64,000 nt of DNA from Fibrobacter sp. UWT2 (GTDB lineage Bacteria > Fibrobacterota > Fibrobacteria > Fibrobacterales > Fibrobacteraceae), in NCBI RefSeq assembly GCF_900142545.1, contig NZ_FRBF01000001.1, positions 186,001-250,000 on the forward strand, written 5' to 3'. Numbering within the stretch: the first letter of the stretch is position 1; each line of letters starts with the position of its first letter. The translations under genes were made by a program, and so were the position numbers. A model generated the notes under the pieces. It saw nothing but the letters and a program-made list of their open reading frames with translations. It was not told where the DNA came from and did no database searches. Below, one piece after another: positions 32,677-43,079 of this stretch.

Positions 32677-35600
32677 ATGCTCATTTTACGTGGTACGCCG
32701 GCTCTGTCGGATTTCCGTCTCCAGAAACTTTCTTCCGATTTCAAGAGCGCAGGCCTTTCTGTCGCTTCCGTTTACGCTGAATTCCTGCACGTGGTGGATC
32801 TGTCCGCCGACCTGACCGATGCAGAAACCGAAACTTTGAAGAAGGTGCTGCATTACGGTCCGGCCCGCGAACCCAAGGCTCTCGAAGGCGAACTCTTTGT
32901 GGTTTGCCCGCGTCCGGGTACCATCAGCCCGTGGAGCTCCAAGGCTACCGATATCGCTCACATCTGCGGTCTCCCGGCTATCAAGCGCATCGAACGCGCT
33001 ATCGCTTACTATGTGAAGTTTGAAGGTGCCGTTCCCGCCGGTGCCCGCGAAAAGATTTCGGCCAAGATTCACGACCGCATGACCCAGGCCGTTTTCGCCG
33101 ACACCGTCTCCTTGGAAGTCCTCTTCAGCAAGGAAGAACCGCGTCCGCTGAACGTGATTCCGGTGCTTACCGAAGGTCGCGAAGCCCTCGTGAAGGCCGA
33201 CAAGGAAATGGGCCTCGCTCTTTCCTCCGACGAAATCGATTACTTGGTCAAGAACTTCACCGAACTCAAGCGCAATCCGACCGACGTGGAACTCTACATG
33301 TTCGCACAGGCCAACTCGGAACACTGCCGCCACAAGGTGTTCGGTGCCGAATGGACGATTGATGGTGTTAAGCAGGACAAGTCCCTGTTCCAGATGATCA
33401 AGAACACCTACCAGCTCCACAACTCTAACATCTTTAGCGCCTACAAGGACAACGCCGCCGTGATGAAGGGCGCTGTCGCTGGCCGCTATTACGCTGACCC
33501 GCGCAACAACAAGTACGACTTCCACCACGAAGAAGTCGACATCTTGATGAAGGTCGAAACCCACAACCACCCGACGGCTATTTCTCCGTTCCCGGGTGCC
33601 GCTACCGGTAGTGGTGGCGAAATCCGTGACGAAGGTGCCACGGGTAAGGGTTCCAAGCCGAAGGCAGGCCTCACGGGCTTTAGCGTTTCGAACTTGAAAC
33701 TGCCGGGTGCAGTCCAACCTTGGGAAAAGGACTTTGGTAGCCCGTCCCGCATTGCTTCCGCCCTCGACATTATGATCGAAGGCCCGCTCGGTGGCGCTGC
33801 ATTCAACAACGAATACGGCCGTCCGAACATCCTCGGTTACTTCCGTACTTTCGAACAGGAAGTCGATGCCCAGAACGGCAAGGAAGTCCGCGGCTACCAC
33901 AAGCCGATTATGCTGGCTGGTGGTCTCGGTAACATCAAGCATGAACATATCGAAAAGGGCCACATCGATCCGGGTGACCACCTGATCGTGCTCGGCGGTC
34001 CGGCCATGCTCATTGGTCTTGGTGGTGGTGCAGCTAGCTCTGTCGCTAACGGTGCCGGTAATGAATCTCTCGACTTTGCCTCTGTGCAGCGTGAAAACCC
34101 CGAAATGGAACGCCGCTGCCAGGAAGTCATCGACCGCTGCTGGGCGATGAACGAAGAAAACCCGATTACCTTCATTCACGACGTGGGTGCTGGTGGACTT
34201 TCCAACGCCTTCCCGGAACTCGTGAACGATGGCGGTCTCGGTGGTAAGTTTGAACTGCGTAACGTTCCGAACGACGAACCGGGTATGAGCCCGTTCGAAA
34301 TCTGGAGTAACGAATCCCAGGAACGTTATGTGATCGCTATTGCAGGCGACAAGCTCGACGTGTTCGACGCCATCTGTAAGCGTGAACGCTGCCCGTACGC
34401 TGTGGTGGGCGAAGCTATTCCTGAAAAGCACTTGACTCTGACCGACAAACACTTCGGTACGACTCCGATCGACATGCCGCTCGGAGTGCTCCTCGGCAAG
34501 CCGCCCCGCATGATCCGTAACGAAAAGAGCCAGAAGCGCCCGCTTTCTTCCACGGTGGTTCCTGCTGATGCCTCCATCAAGGATGTGGCTCACCGCGTGC
34601 TTGCTAACCCGACCGTCGCTGACAAGACGTTCTTGATTTCTATCGGTGACCGTTCTGTGACGGGTATGATTTGCCGCGACCAGATGGTTGGCCCGTGGCA
34701 GGTTCCGGTTGCTGACTGCGCCGTGACCTCTGCAACTCTCGATACTTATGAAGGTGAAGTCATGAGCATGGGCGAACGCGCTCCGATCGCCTTGATTTCT
34801 CCGGCTGCTGCAGCCCGTATGACGGTAGCTGAATCCCTCACCAACATGGCTGCCGCTTGCGTGCCTGATATGGGCCGCGTGAACTTGTCCGCAAACTGGA
34901 TGGCCACGCCGAACTACGAAGGCGACGGTGCTGACCTTTACGAAGCCGTGAAGTCTATCGGTATGGAACTCTGCCCGGATCTCGGCATCACGATTCCGGT
35001 GGGGAAGGACTCCATGAGCATGAGCACCGTGTGGCAGGACGACAAGGGTAGCCACCGCGTGACCGCTCCGATTTCTCTGGTCATCAGTGCCTTTGCTCCG
35101 TGCGCCGATGTGCGCAAGACGCTTACCCCGCAGCTGTTGCAGGATAAGGCTTCAACGCTCGTTCTCGTTGATTTGGCCCGCGGTCAGAACCGTATGGGCG
35201 CATCCATCGCCGCACAGGTTTACAACAACCTCGGTGACAAGGCTCCGGATGTCGATTCCGCTCAGGAACTCCGCGCCTTCTTCGAAACCATTCAGAAGCT
35301 CAATGCCGCTGGCAAGATTATGGCCTACCACGACAAGAGCGATGGCGGTCTCTACACGACGGTTGCCGAAATGGCATTCGCCGGCCACGTGGGTGTAACG
35401 CTCAACGCCGGTGCCCTCAAGGGTAACCTGATTGACGCCCTGTTCAACGAAGAACTCGGTGCCGTACTCCAGGTCAAGAAGGCTGATTTGAAGGCCGTGT
35501 TCGAAGCATTCGCTGCTGTCGGCCTCGGCGATACCGTTTCTGAAATCGGTACGCTCAACGATACTTATAACTTGGTCATCGGCGACTACGCCGAAGGTCT

Positions 35601-36561
35601 TTCCGACCTGCGCGCCATCTGGAGCGACACGACCCGCCGCATCGCGGCCCTCCGCGATAACCCGGATTGTGCCGAAAGCGAATACAAGCTCAAGTTGGAA
35701 CAGGACGATCCGGGTATCACGCCGAAGGTCACCTTCGACGTGGCGGCGTCCGCCAAGATTGTGAAGGATTTCGCAAGCCGTCCGAAGATGGCAATCCTCC
35801 GCGAACAGGGCGTCAACGGCGAACTCGAAATGGCTGCCGCCTTCCAGAAGGCTGGTTTCGAATCTATCGACGTTCATATGACTGACATTCTCGAAGGTCG
35901 CGTAAGCCTCAAGGACTTCAATGGTCTCGTTGCCTGCGGTGGCTTTAGCTACGGTGACGTTCTCGGTGCCGGTGAAGGCTGGGCCAAGAGCATCCTCTTC
36001 AACCCGAAGGCCCGCGCTGAATTCGAAGCTTACTTCAACCGCAAGGACACCTTCACGCTCGGTGTTTGCAACGGCTGCCAGATGGTTTCTAACCTCAAGG
36101 ATTTGATTCCGGGCGCCAAGCACTGGCCGCGCTTTGTGCAGAACCTTTCTGAACGTTTCGAAGCCCGTTACTGCTCCTTGAAGGTCGAAGATACTCCGGC
36201 TGTGCTCCTCAAGGGCATGGCAGGCTCCGTGCTCCCGATTGCGGTCGCACACGGCGAAGGCCGCGCAGAATTCGCTAGCCGCGAAGCTGCTGAAGCCTGC
36301 CTGGGGACCGGTCTCGTGGCGCTCCGCTACGTGGACGGCAAGCACGAATACACCGAACGCTACCCGCTGAACCCGAACGGCTCTCCGTTCGGTATCAACG
36401 GCCTCTGCTCCGAAGACGGTCGCGCCCTCGTCATGATGCCGCACCCGGAACGCGTGTTCCGTACCTGCCAGTATTCCTGGCATCCGGCAGAATGGGGCGA
36501 AGATGGTCCGTGGATGCAGTTGTTCCGCAACGGTCGTATATTTGTGACCGAAAAGGGCTAA
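32677..36561 (+). CDS. purL: Phosphoribosylformylglycinamidine synthase (single-chain PurL)
   Basis: Fourth step of de novo purine synthesis: makes FGAM from FGAR, glutamine and ATP. It is the long, single-chain form (1294 aa, like E. coli). The FGAM synthetase part has '[11 protein letters not shown]', '[32 protein letters not shown]' and a second PurM-like half; the C-terminal glutaminase domain has nucleophile C1131 in 'GVCNGCQM' and H1256/E1258 in 'PHPERVFR'. TGAGGT before the ATG serves as ribosome site. The gene stands alone. The region upstream holds 7-bp repeats and not a recognisable PurR-type site. Confidence 0.98.
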   Translation: MLILRGTPALSDFRLQKLSSDFKSAGLSVASVYAEFLHVVDLSADLTDAETETLKKVLHYGPAREPKALEGELFVVCPRPGTISPWSSKATDIAHICGLPAIKRIERAIAYYVKFEGAVPAGAREKISAKIHDRMTQAVFADTVSLEVLFSKEEPRPLNVIPVLTEGREALVKADKEMGLALSSDEIDYLVKNFTELKRNPTDVELYMFAQANSEHCRHKVFGAEWTIDGVKQDKSLFQMIKNTYQLHNSNIFSAYKDNAAVMKGAVAGRYYADPRNNKYDFHHEEVDILMKVETHNHPTAISPFPGAATGSGGEIRDEGATGKGSKPKAGLTGFSVSNLKLPGAVQPWEKDFGSPSRIASALDIMIEGPLGGAAFNNEYGRPNILGYFRTFEQEVDAQNGKEVRGYHKPIMLAGGLGNIKHEHIEKGHIDPGDHLIVLGGPAMLIGLGGGAASSVANGAGNESLDFASVQRENPEMERRCQEVIDRCWAMNEENPITFIHDVGAGGLSNAFPELVNDGGLGGKFELRNVPNDEPGMSPFEIWSNESQERYVIAIAGDKLDVFDAICKRERCPYAVVGEAIPEKHLTLTDKHFGTTPIDMPLGVLLGKPPRMIRNEKSQKRPLSSTVVPADASIKDVAHRVLANPTVADKTFLISIGDRSVTGMICRDQMVGPWQVPVADCAVTSATLDTYEGEVMSMGERAPIALISPAAAARMTVAESLTNMAAACVPDMGRVNLSANWMATPNYEGDGADLYEAVKSIGMELCPDLGITIPVGKDSMSMSTVWQDDKGSHRVTAPISLVISAFAPCADVRKTLTPQLLQDKASTLVLVDLARGQNRMGASIAAQVYNNLGDKAPDVDSAQELRAFFETIQKLNAAGKIMAYHDKSDGGLYTTVAEMAFAGHVGVTLNAGALKGNLIDALFNEELGAVLQVKKADLKAVFEAFAAVGLGDTVSEIGTLNDTYNLVIGDYAEGLSDLRAIWSDTTRRIAALRDNPDCAESEYKLKLEQDDPGITPKVTFDVAASAKIVKDFASRPKMAILREQGVNGELEMAAAFQKAGFESIDVHMTDILEGRVSLKDFNGLVACGGFSYGDVLGAGEGWAKSILFNPKARAEFEAYFNRKDTFTLGVCNGCQMVSNLKDLIPGAKHWPRFVQNLSERFEARYCSLKVEDTPAVLLKGMAGSVLPIAVAHGEGRAEFASREAAEACLGTGLVALRYVDGKHEYTERYPLNPNGSPFGINGLCSEDGRALVMMPHPERVFRTCQYSWHPAEWGEDGPWMQLFRNGRIFVTEKG

Positions 36562-36691
36562 TGCTAGGGAAAATATTTGCTAGGCCCTTTTCTCTCGCCT
36601 CCGCCCTCAGCTTACACTTGAGGGCTTCGGCTCACGGGTCGGCTAATTTTTGTAAGTTGTTTTGGCACGTTTTTTTGAATTAAGAGGATAT

Positions 36692-38767
36692 ATGAAGGCA
36701 AAACTCCTGGCTCTTGTTTCATTGGCTTCGCTGTTTTTCTTGAACGGCTGTAACGGTATCGGCGACAAGGATACTCTCCTTGCTCGCATCGATAAAGAAA
36801 AAGTCTATCAAGAAGACTATACGTTGCTCATGAAAAATGGAGAAACGTACCATGTTTCTAAAGGTCAGTTCTTGTACGATATGCTCTATTCAAAGGCAGC
36901 TCTTGTAACGAGGGCTCTCGCTGAATATCCTGAATTGGCTGATGAATGGGAAAAGCATTATGCGGATTTGGAATCTCGTGTTTTGATGATGGTGTACCAG
37001 CGCTATTATGTCATGGAATGCATGATGTATAGCGATGCGGAACTGCGTCAGTTCTACGATGCCAATCGCAACCTGTTCCCAGCTGATTCTACGGGTGAAT
37101 TCTTGATGGCACGCGGCGATGTCGCAAGCTACTACTATGTTTCAAAGAACCAGGAACGGTTTGATGCGTATGTGAAAGATACGCTTAAACTGGAAAATCC
37201 TTCGGAAGAAGAACTCCTGAAGCAGAAGAAGAATTATGCGGGTATGCATCGTCGCGCATTGCGTCAAGAAATGTCGGAGAATGTTCTTGAAAAGGCTCAT
37301 ATTGGCCTTCAAGAAGTTACTGCAGTCGACGCAAAGGCCTATTATAACAAGCACAAAGATGAATTCATGACCGTTCCTGGCTATGAATTGTACCATGTGC
37401 AGGGCGATTCCGCGAAGCTTGCCAACTTGTTTGCCGAAACGCCGACTCTGGAGCAGTTCAAGGCTGCTGCATATACCAATAGCTCCAATCAGAAAACGGC
37501 AAAAGATAGCGGCTATGTGGGGCATGTCAAGCAGAATTATGCTTTGCCCTATGGCATTGGCATGGTGAACGACCTTTCTGCTGCTTTGGAAGGTAAGGAA
37601 CCGGGCTTTGTTACGCCGGTGATTCGTGCAAACGATATGAAGAACTTCCATCGCTTCTACCTTGCTGCCGTTGATCCTGCAAAGCTTAAAACCTATGACC
37701 GCGTGGGTGCTGGTATCGAAGCCGGCGTCAAGGCTGGAACCTATTTCGATGTGGATTCCTCGACGGTGTTGATTACTGTCGCTGGCAAGCCGGTTTTTAC
37801 CGAAGCTGATTTGCTTCGCTTTAACGATGCGTATTTCCACCGGGCATTGAGCCAGCAAATTCACCAAAGAATGGTGCAGATGATTGCTGAAACTTTCGCC
37901 TATGCTGAACTTGCAAAGGAAGCGAAGCTGAATCACTCTTGGGAATACAGGGCTTTGTACCGCTTCAACCGTTTGGAGTTCCTGTCGAGTCGTTATATCG
38001 ATAAAAAATTATTTGGCAAGGATATTCCGGAAGATTCCTTGAAGGCTTTCTACGATCGTGTGGGCAAGTACGTTCATCCTGGTTATACTTACGAACAGGC
38101 CAAGGATTTGTTGCACAAGATGGCTTTGTTCCCCGAAAATATGTACAAGCATGATTACTACATGTGCTACCGAGTATTTTATGCGGGCAAGACTTACGAA
38201 CAAAGTATGGGCGAAATTTATAACAAGCTTGTTGGCGAGTATACGGGGACAAAAACCGAAAGGTTTGCTGCAGAAGCCTATGAAAAGGCCGATGTCCATT
38301 TGTACGATACGGGTATTGCCGAATTCAAACCCTATAAGACCGCTGATAAGCTGATGGCGCGTGCGGATTCTCTTTACCAGGCTGGTAAGAAGTCCGATGC
38401 CTATTATGCGTATCGCGATGTGATGTACGGCTATGCTGAAGATGACAGCCTGTTTGAACGAGTCGCTTATGAAATGGCTCAGATTCAGGGCGAAAACGAA
38501 GAATATATGGATGCAGAAGGGGAATACTATGCCTTCTACACCATGTGGCCGAATAGCCCGAATGCCGAAAAGGCCATGTTTAGCCGCGGCTTTATGCTCA
38601 ACGAAAATTTGGGCTGGAACGACAAGGCTCTCGAAGTGCTTGAAGAATTCCTCCAGAAGTATCCGAACAGCGAACTGAAGGAATCCGCCCAATGGCTCAT
38701 CGATAACATCAAGAGTAACGGCAAACTGGCCGATGATTTGATGAAAAAGATCGAAGCCGAGGAATAA
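36692..38767 (+). CDS. Lipoprotein with SurA/PpiC-like region and TPR tail
   Basis: A 691-aa predicted lipoprotein: signal peptide with lipobox LNGC (lipidated C20). Residues 50-180 are helical, about 180-360 resemble a parvulin-type prolyl isomerase inserted in a SurA-like chaperone, though I do not see a clear active-site set, and 540-690 are TPR-like repeats of the BamD/YbgF kind ('MWPNSPNAEKAMFSRGFML', 'LEEFLQKYPNSELKESAQWLID'). This suggests a periplasmic chaperone or a scaffold for outer-membrane protein assembly; that is inference. GAGGATAT gives the ribosome site for ATG 36692. The 130 bp before it carry no gene; a 7-bp inverted repeat GCCCTCA/TGAGGGC lies at 36603-36625. Confidence 0.7.
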   Translation: MKAKLLALVSLASLFFLNGCNGIGDKDTLLARIDKEKVYQEDYTLLMKNGETYHVSKGQFLYDMLYSKAALVTRALAEYPELADEWEKHYADLESRVLMMVYQRYYVMECMMYSDAELRQFYDANRNLFPADSTGEFLMARGDVASYYYVSKNQERFDAYVKDTLKLENPSEEELLKQKKNYAGMHRRALRQEMSENVLEKAHIGLQEVTAVDAKAYYNKHKDEFMTVPGYELYHVQGDSAKLANLFAETPTLEQFKAAAYTNSSNQKTAKDSGYVGHVKQNYALPYGIGMVNDLSAALEGKEPGFVTPVIRANDMKNFHRFYLAAVDPAKLKTYDRVGAGIEAGVKAGTYFDVDSSTVLITVAGKPVFTEADLLRFNDAYFHRALSQQIHQRMVQMIAETFAYAELAKEAKLNHSWEYRALYRFNRLEFLSSRYIDKKLFGKDIPEDSLKAFYDRVGKYVHPGYTYEQAKDLLHKMALFPENMYKHDYYMCYRVFYAGKTYEQSMGEIYNKLVGEYTGTKTERFAAEAYEKADVHLYDTGIAEFKPYKTADKLMARADSLYQAGKKSDAYYAYRDVMYGYAEDDSLFERVAYEMAQIQGENEEYMDAEGEYYAFYTMWPNSPNAEKAMFSRGFMLNENLGWNDKALEVLEEFLQKYPNSELKESAQWLIDNIKSNGKLADDLMKKIEAEE

Positions 38768-38809
38768 AAAACCTATATTTCCCACATCTTAAAACAAAAG
38801 GTACCTACT

Positions 38810-39262
38810 ATGGAAATGACATTTGCAATGATCAAGCCCAATGCAGTCAAGTCTGGCCTCATTGGACGCATTATCGACCGTTATATCGCTGCAGGCCTCT
38901 CCGTCTGCGCCGTGAAGATGCACCAGATGACCTCTGCCGATGCTCGCGGTTTCTACGCCGAACACGTGGAAAAGCCGTTCTTCCCGGAACTCGAAGCCTA
39001 CATGACCAAGGGCCCGTCCGTGATGCTCGCCCTCGGCGGCGAAAATGCCATTGCCAAGGTTCGCGCTATCAACGGTGCTACCAATCCGGCTAAGGCGGAA
39101 CCCGGTACCCTCCGCTACGACTTTGCCCCTTCCATGACCGAAAACGTCGTGCACAGCTCTGACAGTCCTGAATCTGCCAAGCGCGAACTCGACTTCTGGT
39201 TCAAGGAAGACGAACGCTACGCTTACGAAATGCCGAGCCTCAAGGCCTGCTGCGTCCTCTAA
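38810..39262 (+). CDS. ndk: Nucleoside diphosphate kinase
   Basis: Transfers the gamma-phosphate of ATP to nucleoside diphosphates through a phospho-His. 150 aa; 'TFAMIKPNAVKSGLIGRII' is the first strand and helix, 'GGENAIAKVRAINGATNPAKAEPGTLRYDF' the nucleotide site, and the catalytic His is in 'NVVHSSDSPESAKREL'. The C-terminus is slightly longer than the E. coli enzyme. AAGG upstream of the ATG. A TATATT at 38774 about 36 bp before the start is a likely -10 for this gene. Confidence 0.97.
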   Translation: MEMTFAMIKPNAVKSGLIGRIIDRYIAAGLSVCAVKMHQMTSADARGFYAEHVEKPFFPELEAYMTKGPSVMLALGGENAIAKVRAINGATNPAKAEPGTLRYDFAPSMTENVVHSSDSPESAKRELDFWFKEDERYAYEMPSLKACCVL

Positions 39263-39299
39263 GTTTCAAAAATAACCCCCCTCAAGGAGACACAACTCA

Positions 39300-40145
39300 A
39301 TGCAATGGATCGTCAAGTATCTTACCTCTTCCATCGGTAAGAAGCAGATCATGGGATGCACAGGCGCGTTCCTCGCCCTGTTCATCTTCGGCCACATGTG
39401 TGGTAACTTCCAGCTTCTGAATTTCGATCAGGCCGCGGCTCAGGCATCCTACAATGCCTACACCGAATTCCTGACCGGATTCAACCCGCTCCACTTCCCG
39501 ATCAAGATGATTTATCTTGTTGAACTGGTGCTGGTGGCTGCTTTCGCTCTCCACATCTTCCTTGCTATCAAGCTGAAGATCGAGAACAAGAAGGCTCGCG
39601 GTGGCATCGACTACGAAGTCAACGCTCGCAAGGGCAAGAAGACTTTCGCAACCTTCACCATGATCTGGTCCGGTCTCTTCATTCTCGGCTTCCTCGTGCA
39701 GCACCTCATGATGCTCAAGTTCGGCGAACACTACCTCTATGTGAATGCCGAAGGCGAAATCGTCCGCGACATGTGGCTCACCACCATCCAGATGTTTGCT
39801 AACCCGGCTTGGGCTGCATTCTACGTGGTCAGCATGTTCGTGATCGGTATGCACCTCTTCCACGCTATTTCTTCTGCCTTCCAGACCATGGGCATTGCTC
39901 ACCAGAAGTGGACCCCGATTATCGACATCGCCGGTATCGCTTACAGCATTATCGTTGCCCTCGGTTTCGGTATCACCGCTGTTGCAGCCTTCTACCTCGC
40001 TAACCAGCCGGGTACCCAGGCCCTCATCGAAAAGTCCCGCAGCCTTCAGCCGCAGTACGAACAGCAGAAGCAGGAAAAGGAAGCCAAGAAGGCTGCCTTC
40101 GTGATTCCTTCTGTTGGCACCGTCGAAGTTTCTTTTAACGCTTAA
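39300..40145 (+). CDS. sdhC: Succinate dehydrogenase/fumarate reductase cytochrome b subunit
   Basis: Membrane anchor of the quinone-linked complex, 281 aa, of the single-subunit, five-helix cytochrome b558 type (as in Bacteroides, Wolinella and Bacillus). '[26 protein letters not shown]' holds the first haem-ligand His; further His are in 'FALHIF', 'VQHLMML' and '[16 protein letters not shown]'. A charged C-terminal extension ('[14 protein letters not shown]') is unusual. AAGGAG precedes the ATG. First gene of the sdhCAB operon. In Fibrobacter-like succinate producers the complex should run as a fumarate reductase (frdC). Confidence 0.95.
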   Translation: MQWIVKYLTSSIGKKQIMGCTGAFLALFIFGHMCGNFQLLNFDQAAAQASYNAYTEFLTGFNPLHFPIKMIYLVELVLVAAFALHIFLAIKLKIENKKARGGIDYEVNARKGKKTFATFTMIWSGLFILGFLVQHLMMLKFGEHYLYVNAEGEIVRDMWLTTIQMFANPAWAAFYVVSMFVIGMHLFHAISSAFQTMGIAHQKWTPIIDIAGIAYSIIVALGFGITAVAAFYLANQPGTQALIEKSRSLQPQYEQQKQEKEAKKAAFVIPSVGTVEVSFNA

Positions 40146-40162
40146 TTTTAAGGAGCCCACTA

Positions 40163-42076
40163 ATGATTCTTGATTCTAAAATCCCCGGTGGTTCCATCGA
40201 AGAAAAGTGGACCAAGCACAAGTTCGAACTCAAGCTCGTGAACCCCGCCAACAAGCGTAAGTTCACCGTGATCGTGGTTGGTACTGGCCTTGCCGGTGCT
40301 TCTGCCGCCGCATCCCTCGCCGAACTTGGTTACAATGTCAAGTCTTTCTGCATCCAGGATAGTCCCCGTCGCGCACACTCCATTGCTGCCCAGGGTGGTA
40401 TCAACGCTGCCAAGAACTACAAGAACGACGGCGACTCCGTTTACCGCCTGTTCTACGATACCGTGAAGGGCGGTGACTTCCGCGCTCGCGAAGCCAACGT
40501 GCACCGCTTGGCCGAAAACTCCAACCTCATCATCGACCAGTGCGTCGCCCAGGGTGTTCCCTTCGGTCGTGAATACGGTGGCCTCCTCGACAACCGTTCC
40601 TTCGGTGGTACGCAGGTTTCCCGTACGTTCTACGCCCGCGGTCAGACGGGTCAGCAGCTCTTGCTCGGTGCCTACCAGGCTCTCATGCGCCAGGTTGCCG
40701 CCGGTAAGGTGAAGATGTTCCCCCGCCGCGAAATGATGGACCTCGTCGTGATCGACGGCAAGGCTCGCGGTATCATCGTCCGTAACCTCATCACTGGCGA
40801 ACTCGAAAGCCACGTGGCTGACGCTGTGTGCCTTTGCACTGGCGGTTACGGTAACGTCTATTACCTTTCTACCAACGCCCAGGGTTCTAACGTGACGGCT
40901 GCTTTCCGTGCCTACAAGCGCGGCGCCCTGTTCGCTAACCCCTGCTACACGCAGATTCACCCGACTTGCATTCCTCGCCACGGCGACCTGCAGTCCAAGC
41001 TCACCTTGATGAGCGAATCTCTCCGTAACGACGGCCGTATCTGGGTCCCGCGCAAGGCTGGCGACACCCGCAGCCCGGACCAGATCCCCGAAGAAGACCG
41101 TTACTACTACCTCGAAGAAAAGTACCCGAGCTTCGGTAACCTCGTGCCCCGTGACGTGGCATCCCGTAACGCCAAGCAGGTCTGCGACGCAGGTCTCGGC
41201 GTGGGTAACACCAAGCAGGCCGTGTACCTCGACTTCGCCGACGCTATCCAGCGCATGGGCGTTGCCGGTGTCTCTGCCAAGTACGGCAACCTCTTCCAGA
41301 TGTACGAAAAGATTACCGACGAAGACCCGTACAAGGTCCCGATGCGTATCTTCCCGGCCATCCACTATACCATGGGCGGCCTCTGGGTGGACTACGATCT
41401 GATGTCCACGATTCCGGGCTGCTTCGTTCTCGGTGAAGCCAACTTCTCCGACCACGGTGCAAACCGCCTCGGCGCTTCTGCTTTGATGCAGGGCCTCTCC
41501 GACGGTTACTTCGTCATTCCGTTCACCATCGGCGGCTACTTCGCGGGCACCAAGCTCGAGAAGGTTTCCGAATCCGATGCTGCGTTCGAAGACTGCAAGA
41601 AGCAGACCGAAGAACGCATCCACAAGCTCCTCTCCATCAAGGGTCACCGCACTGTTAACGATATCCATCGTGAACTCGGTAACATCATGTGGGAATACGT
41701 GGGCATGGCTCGTAACGAGGCCGGCCTGAAGACCGCCCTCGAGAAGATTCCGGCCCTCCGTGCCGAATTCTGGGAAAACGTCAACGTGCTCGGTTCCGAA
41801 GGTTCCTTCAACCAGAACCTGGAACGTGCTGGCCGCGTGGCTGACTTCCTCGAATTCGCCGAAGTCCTCACTCTCGACGCCCTGCACCGCAAGGAATCTT
41901 GCGGCGGCCACTTCCGCGAAGAAAGCCAGACTCCGGAAGGCGAAGCCAAGCGCGACGACGAGAACTTCTGCTACGTGGGTGCCTGGGAATACAAGGGCGA
42001 CGGTGTCGCACCGGAACTTTCCAAGGAACCTCTTACCTTTGATAACGTCCACCTCGCTACTAGGAGCTACAAATAA
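40163..42076 (+). CDS. sdhA: Succinate dehydrogenase/fumarate reductase flavoprotein subunit
   Basis: Catalytic subunit with covalent FAD, 637 aa. '[17 protein letters not shown]' binds the ADP part of FAD, '[23 protein letters not shown]' contains the flavin-linked His, and '[30 protein letters not shown]' and '[13 protein letters not shown]' form the dicarboxylate site. It belongs to the non-classical group common in anaerobes with a single cytochrome b subunit. AAGGAG before the ATG; the stop overlaps the next start (TAATG). Expected to reduce fumarate to succinate as the last step of fermentation. Confidence 0.97.
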   Translation: MILDSKIPGGSIEEKWTKHKFELKLVNPANKRKFTVIVVGTGLAGASAAASLAELGYNVKSFCIQDSPRRAHSIAAQGGINAAKNYKNDGDSVYRLFYDTVKGGDFRAREANVHRLAENSNLIIDQCVAQGVPFGREYGGLLDNRSFGGTQVSRTFYARGQTGQQLLLGAYQALMRQVAAGKVKMFPRREMMDLVVIDGKARGIIVRNLITGELESHVADAVCLCTGGYGNVYYLSTNAQGSNVTAAFRAYKRGALFANPCYTQIHPTCIPRHGDLQSKLTLMSESLRNDGRIWVPRKAGDTRSPDQIPEEDRYYYLEEKYPSFGNLVPRDVASRNAKQVCDAGLGVGNTKQAVYLDFADAIQRMGVAGVSAKYGNLFQMYEKITDEDPYKVPMRIFPAIHYTMGGLWVDYDLMSTIPGCFVLGEANFSDHGANRLGASALMQGLSDGYFVIPFTIGGYFAGTKLEKVSESDAAFEDCKKQTEERIHKLLSIKGHRTVNDIHRELGNIMWEYVGMARNEAGLKTALEKIPALRAEFWENVNVLGSEGSFNQNLERAGRVADFLEFAEVLTLDALHRKESCGGHFREESQTPEGEAKRDDENFCYVGAWEYKGDGVAPELSKEPLTFDNVHLATRSYK

Positions 42077-42852
42077 TGAGCGGACTGAATTTGACTTTGA
42101 AGATTTGGCGTCAGAAGGATGCCAAGACCAAGGGACAGTTCGAAACTGTCAAGATTAACGATGTTTCTCCGGACATGTCCTTCCTGGAAATGCTCGACAT
42201 CGTGAACGAAGAACAGATGAAGCAGGGCAAGGAAGGCTTCGCCTTCGACCACGACTGCCGCGAAGGTATTTGTGGTATGTGCTCCCTCGTCATCAACGGT
42301 ATGCCGCACGGTCCTGACCATGCGACCACCACTTGCCAGCTGCACATGCGTAAGTTCAAGGATGGCGACACCATCGTGATCGAACCGTGGCGCGCTGCCG
42401 CATTCCCGGTTATCCGTGACTGCGCTGTGGACCGTACCGCATTCGACCGCATCATCCAGGCTGGCGGCTTCGTTTCCGTCAACACCGGTGCCGCTCCTGA
42501 AGCTTCCACCATTCCGGTTCCCAAGGCTGATGCCGACCGCGCCTTCGACGCTGCCGCCTGTATCGGTTGCGGTGCCTGCGTGGCCGCTTGTAAGAACGCA
42601 TCTGCAATGTTGTTCGTATCTGCCAAGGTTTCTCACCTCAGTTTCTTGCCGCAAGGCAAGGTCGAAGCCAAGAAGCGCGTTTTGGCCATGGTCGCTCAGA
42701 TGGACAAGGAAGGCTTCGGCAACTGCACGAACCTTTACGAATGCCAGGCAGCCTGCCCGAAGGGTATCACCGTGGATTACATTGCCAAGATGAACCGCGA
42801 ATACCTCGGTGCTACCGTGACCTACGCCGAAAAGGTTTATGGCAAAGATTAG
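42076..42852 (+). CDS. sdhB: Succinate dehydrogenase/fumarate reductase iron-sulfur subunit
   Basis: Electron-transfer subunit, 258 aa. The plant-ferredoxin-type [2Fe-2S] site is '[16 protein letters not shown]' with a fourth Cys in 'TTCQLHM'; the second half has '[11 protein letters not shown]' and '[15 protein letters not shown]' for the [4Fe-4S] and [3Fe-4S] clusters. Translationally coupled to sdhA by a 1-bp overlap. The 3' region carries an imperfect hairpin (42911-42939) and then a terminator. Confidence 0.97.
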   Translation: MSGLNLTLKIWRQKDAKTKGQFETVKINDVSPDMSFLEMLDIVNEEQMKQGKEGFAFDHDCREGICGMCSLVINGMPHGPDHATTTCQLHMRKFKDGDTIVIEPWRAAAFPVIRDCAVDRTAFDRIIQAGGFVSVNTGAAPEASTIPVPKADADRAFDAAACIGCGACVAACKNASAMLFVSAKVSHLSFLPQGKVEAKKRVLAMVAQMDKEGFGNCTNLYECQAACPKGITVDYIAKMNREYLGATVTYAEKVYGKD

Positions 42853-42960
42853 CAAGCCGAGCGTCGCGGCGAAGTGCTTGCATTTCGCCATGACCGAGGC
42901 GCCGCGAGTCTGCGCTTAAGCCCGCAGGGCGCAAGCGCAACGACTAATTCGATTATATAA

Positions 42961-42990
42961 AAAAAGGACCGCAGCAATGCGGCCCTTTTT
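42961..42990 (+). terminator. Terminator of the sdhCAB operon
   Basis: AAAAAGGACCGCA (42961-42973), loop GCAA, TGCGGCCCTTTTT (42978-42990): 13 positions with one A-C mismatch and a built-in T-run. The core is nearly identical to the terminator at 46911. A further hairpin at 42911-42939 (TGCGCTT/AAGCGCA with inner GCCC/GGGC) precedes it. Confidence 0.85.
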
Positions 42991-43064
42991 GGCATATAAA
43001 TGAAATAAATAAAAAAAACAGATATTTTTTATGGTTGGGTTTCTATAAAATCTAACTTTATAGA

Positions 43065-43070
43065 TATATT
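43065..43070 (+). promoter_or_regulatory. TATATT -10 element, probable leaderless or very short leader
   Basis: TATATT ends 9 nt before ATG 43080 and there is no Shine-Dalgarno in the gap TGCTTATGT. Confidence 0.45.
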
Positions 43071-43079
43071 TGCTTATGT

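Noticed and set aside
32686..35055. A 789-codon open frame antisense to purL
   Set aside because: Same cause as above; low-complexity His/Val/Arg composition and no motif.
36562..36691. Possible small RNA or terminator after purL
   Set aside because: The 7-bp inverted repeat GCCCTCA/TGAGGGC has no T-run and no promoter is evident; too weak to call.
40160..42052. A 630-codon open frame antisense to sdhA
   Set aside because: It mirrors sdhA codon by codon, has no recognisable domain and no ribosome site; sdhA has all family motifs. A GC-rich wobble-position effect.
42853..42960. REP-like element or small RNA after sdhB
   Set aside because: There is a hairpin (42911-42939) and a shorter one before it, but no promoter, and a second copy is not seen in the window. 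Treated as 3' UTR.
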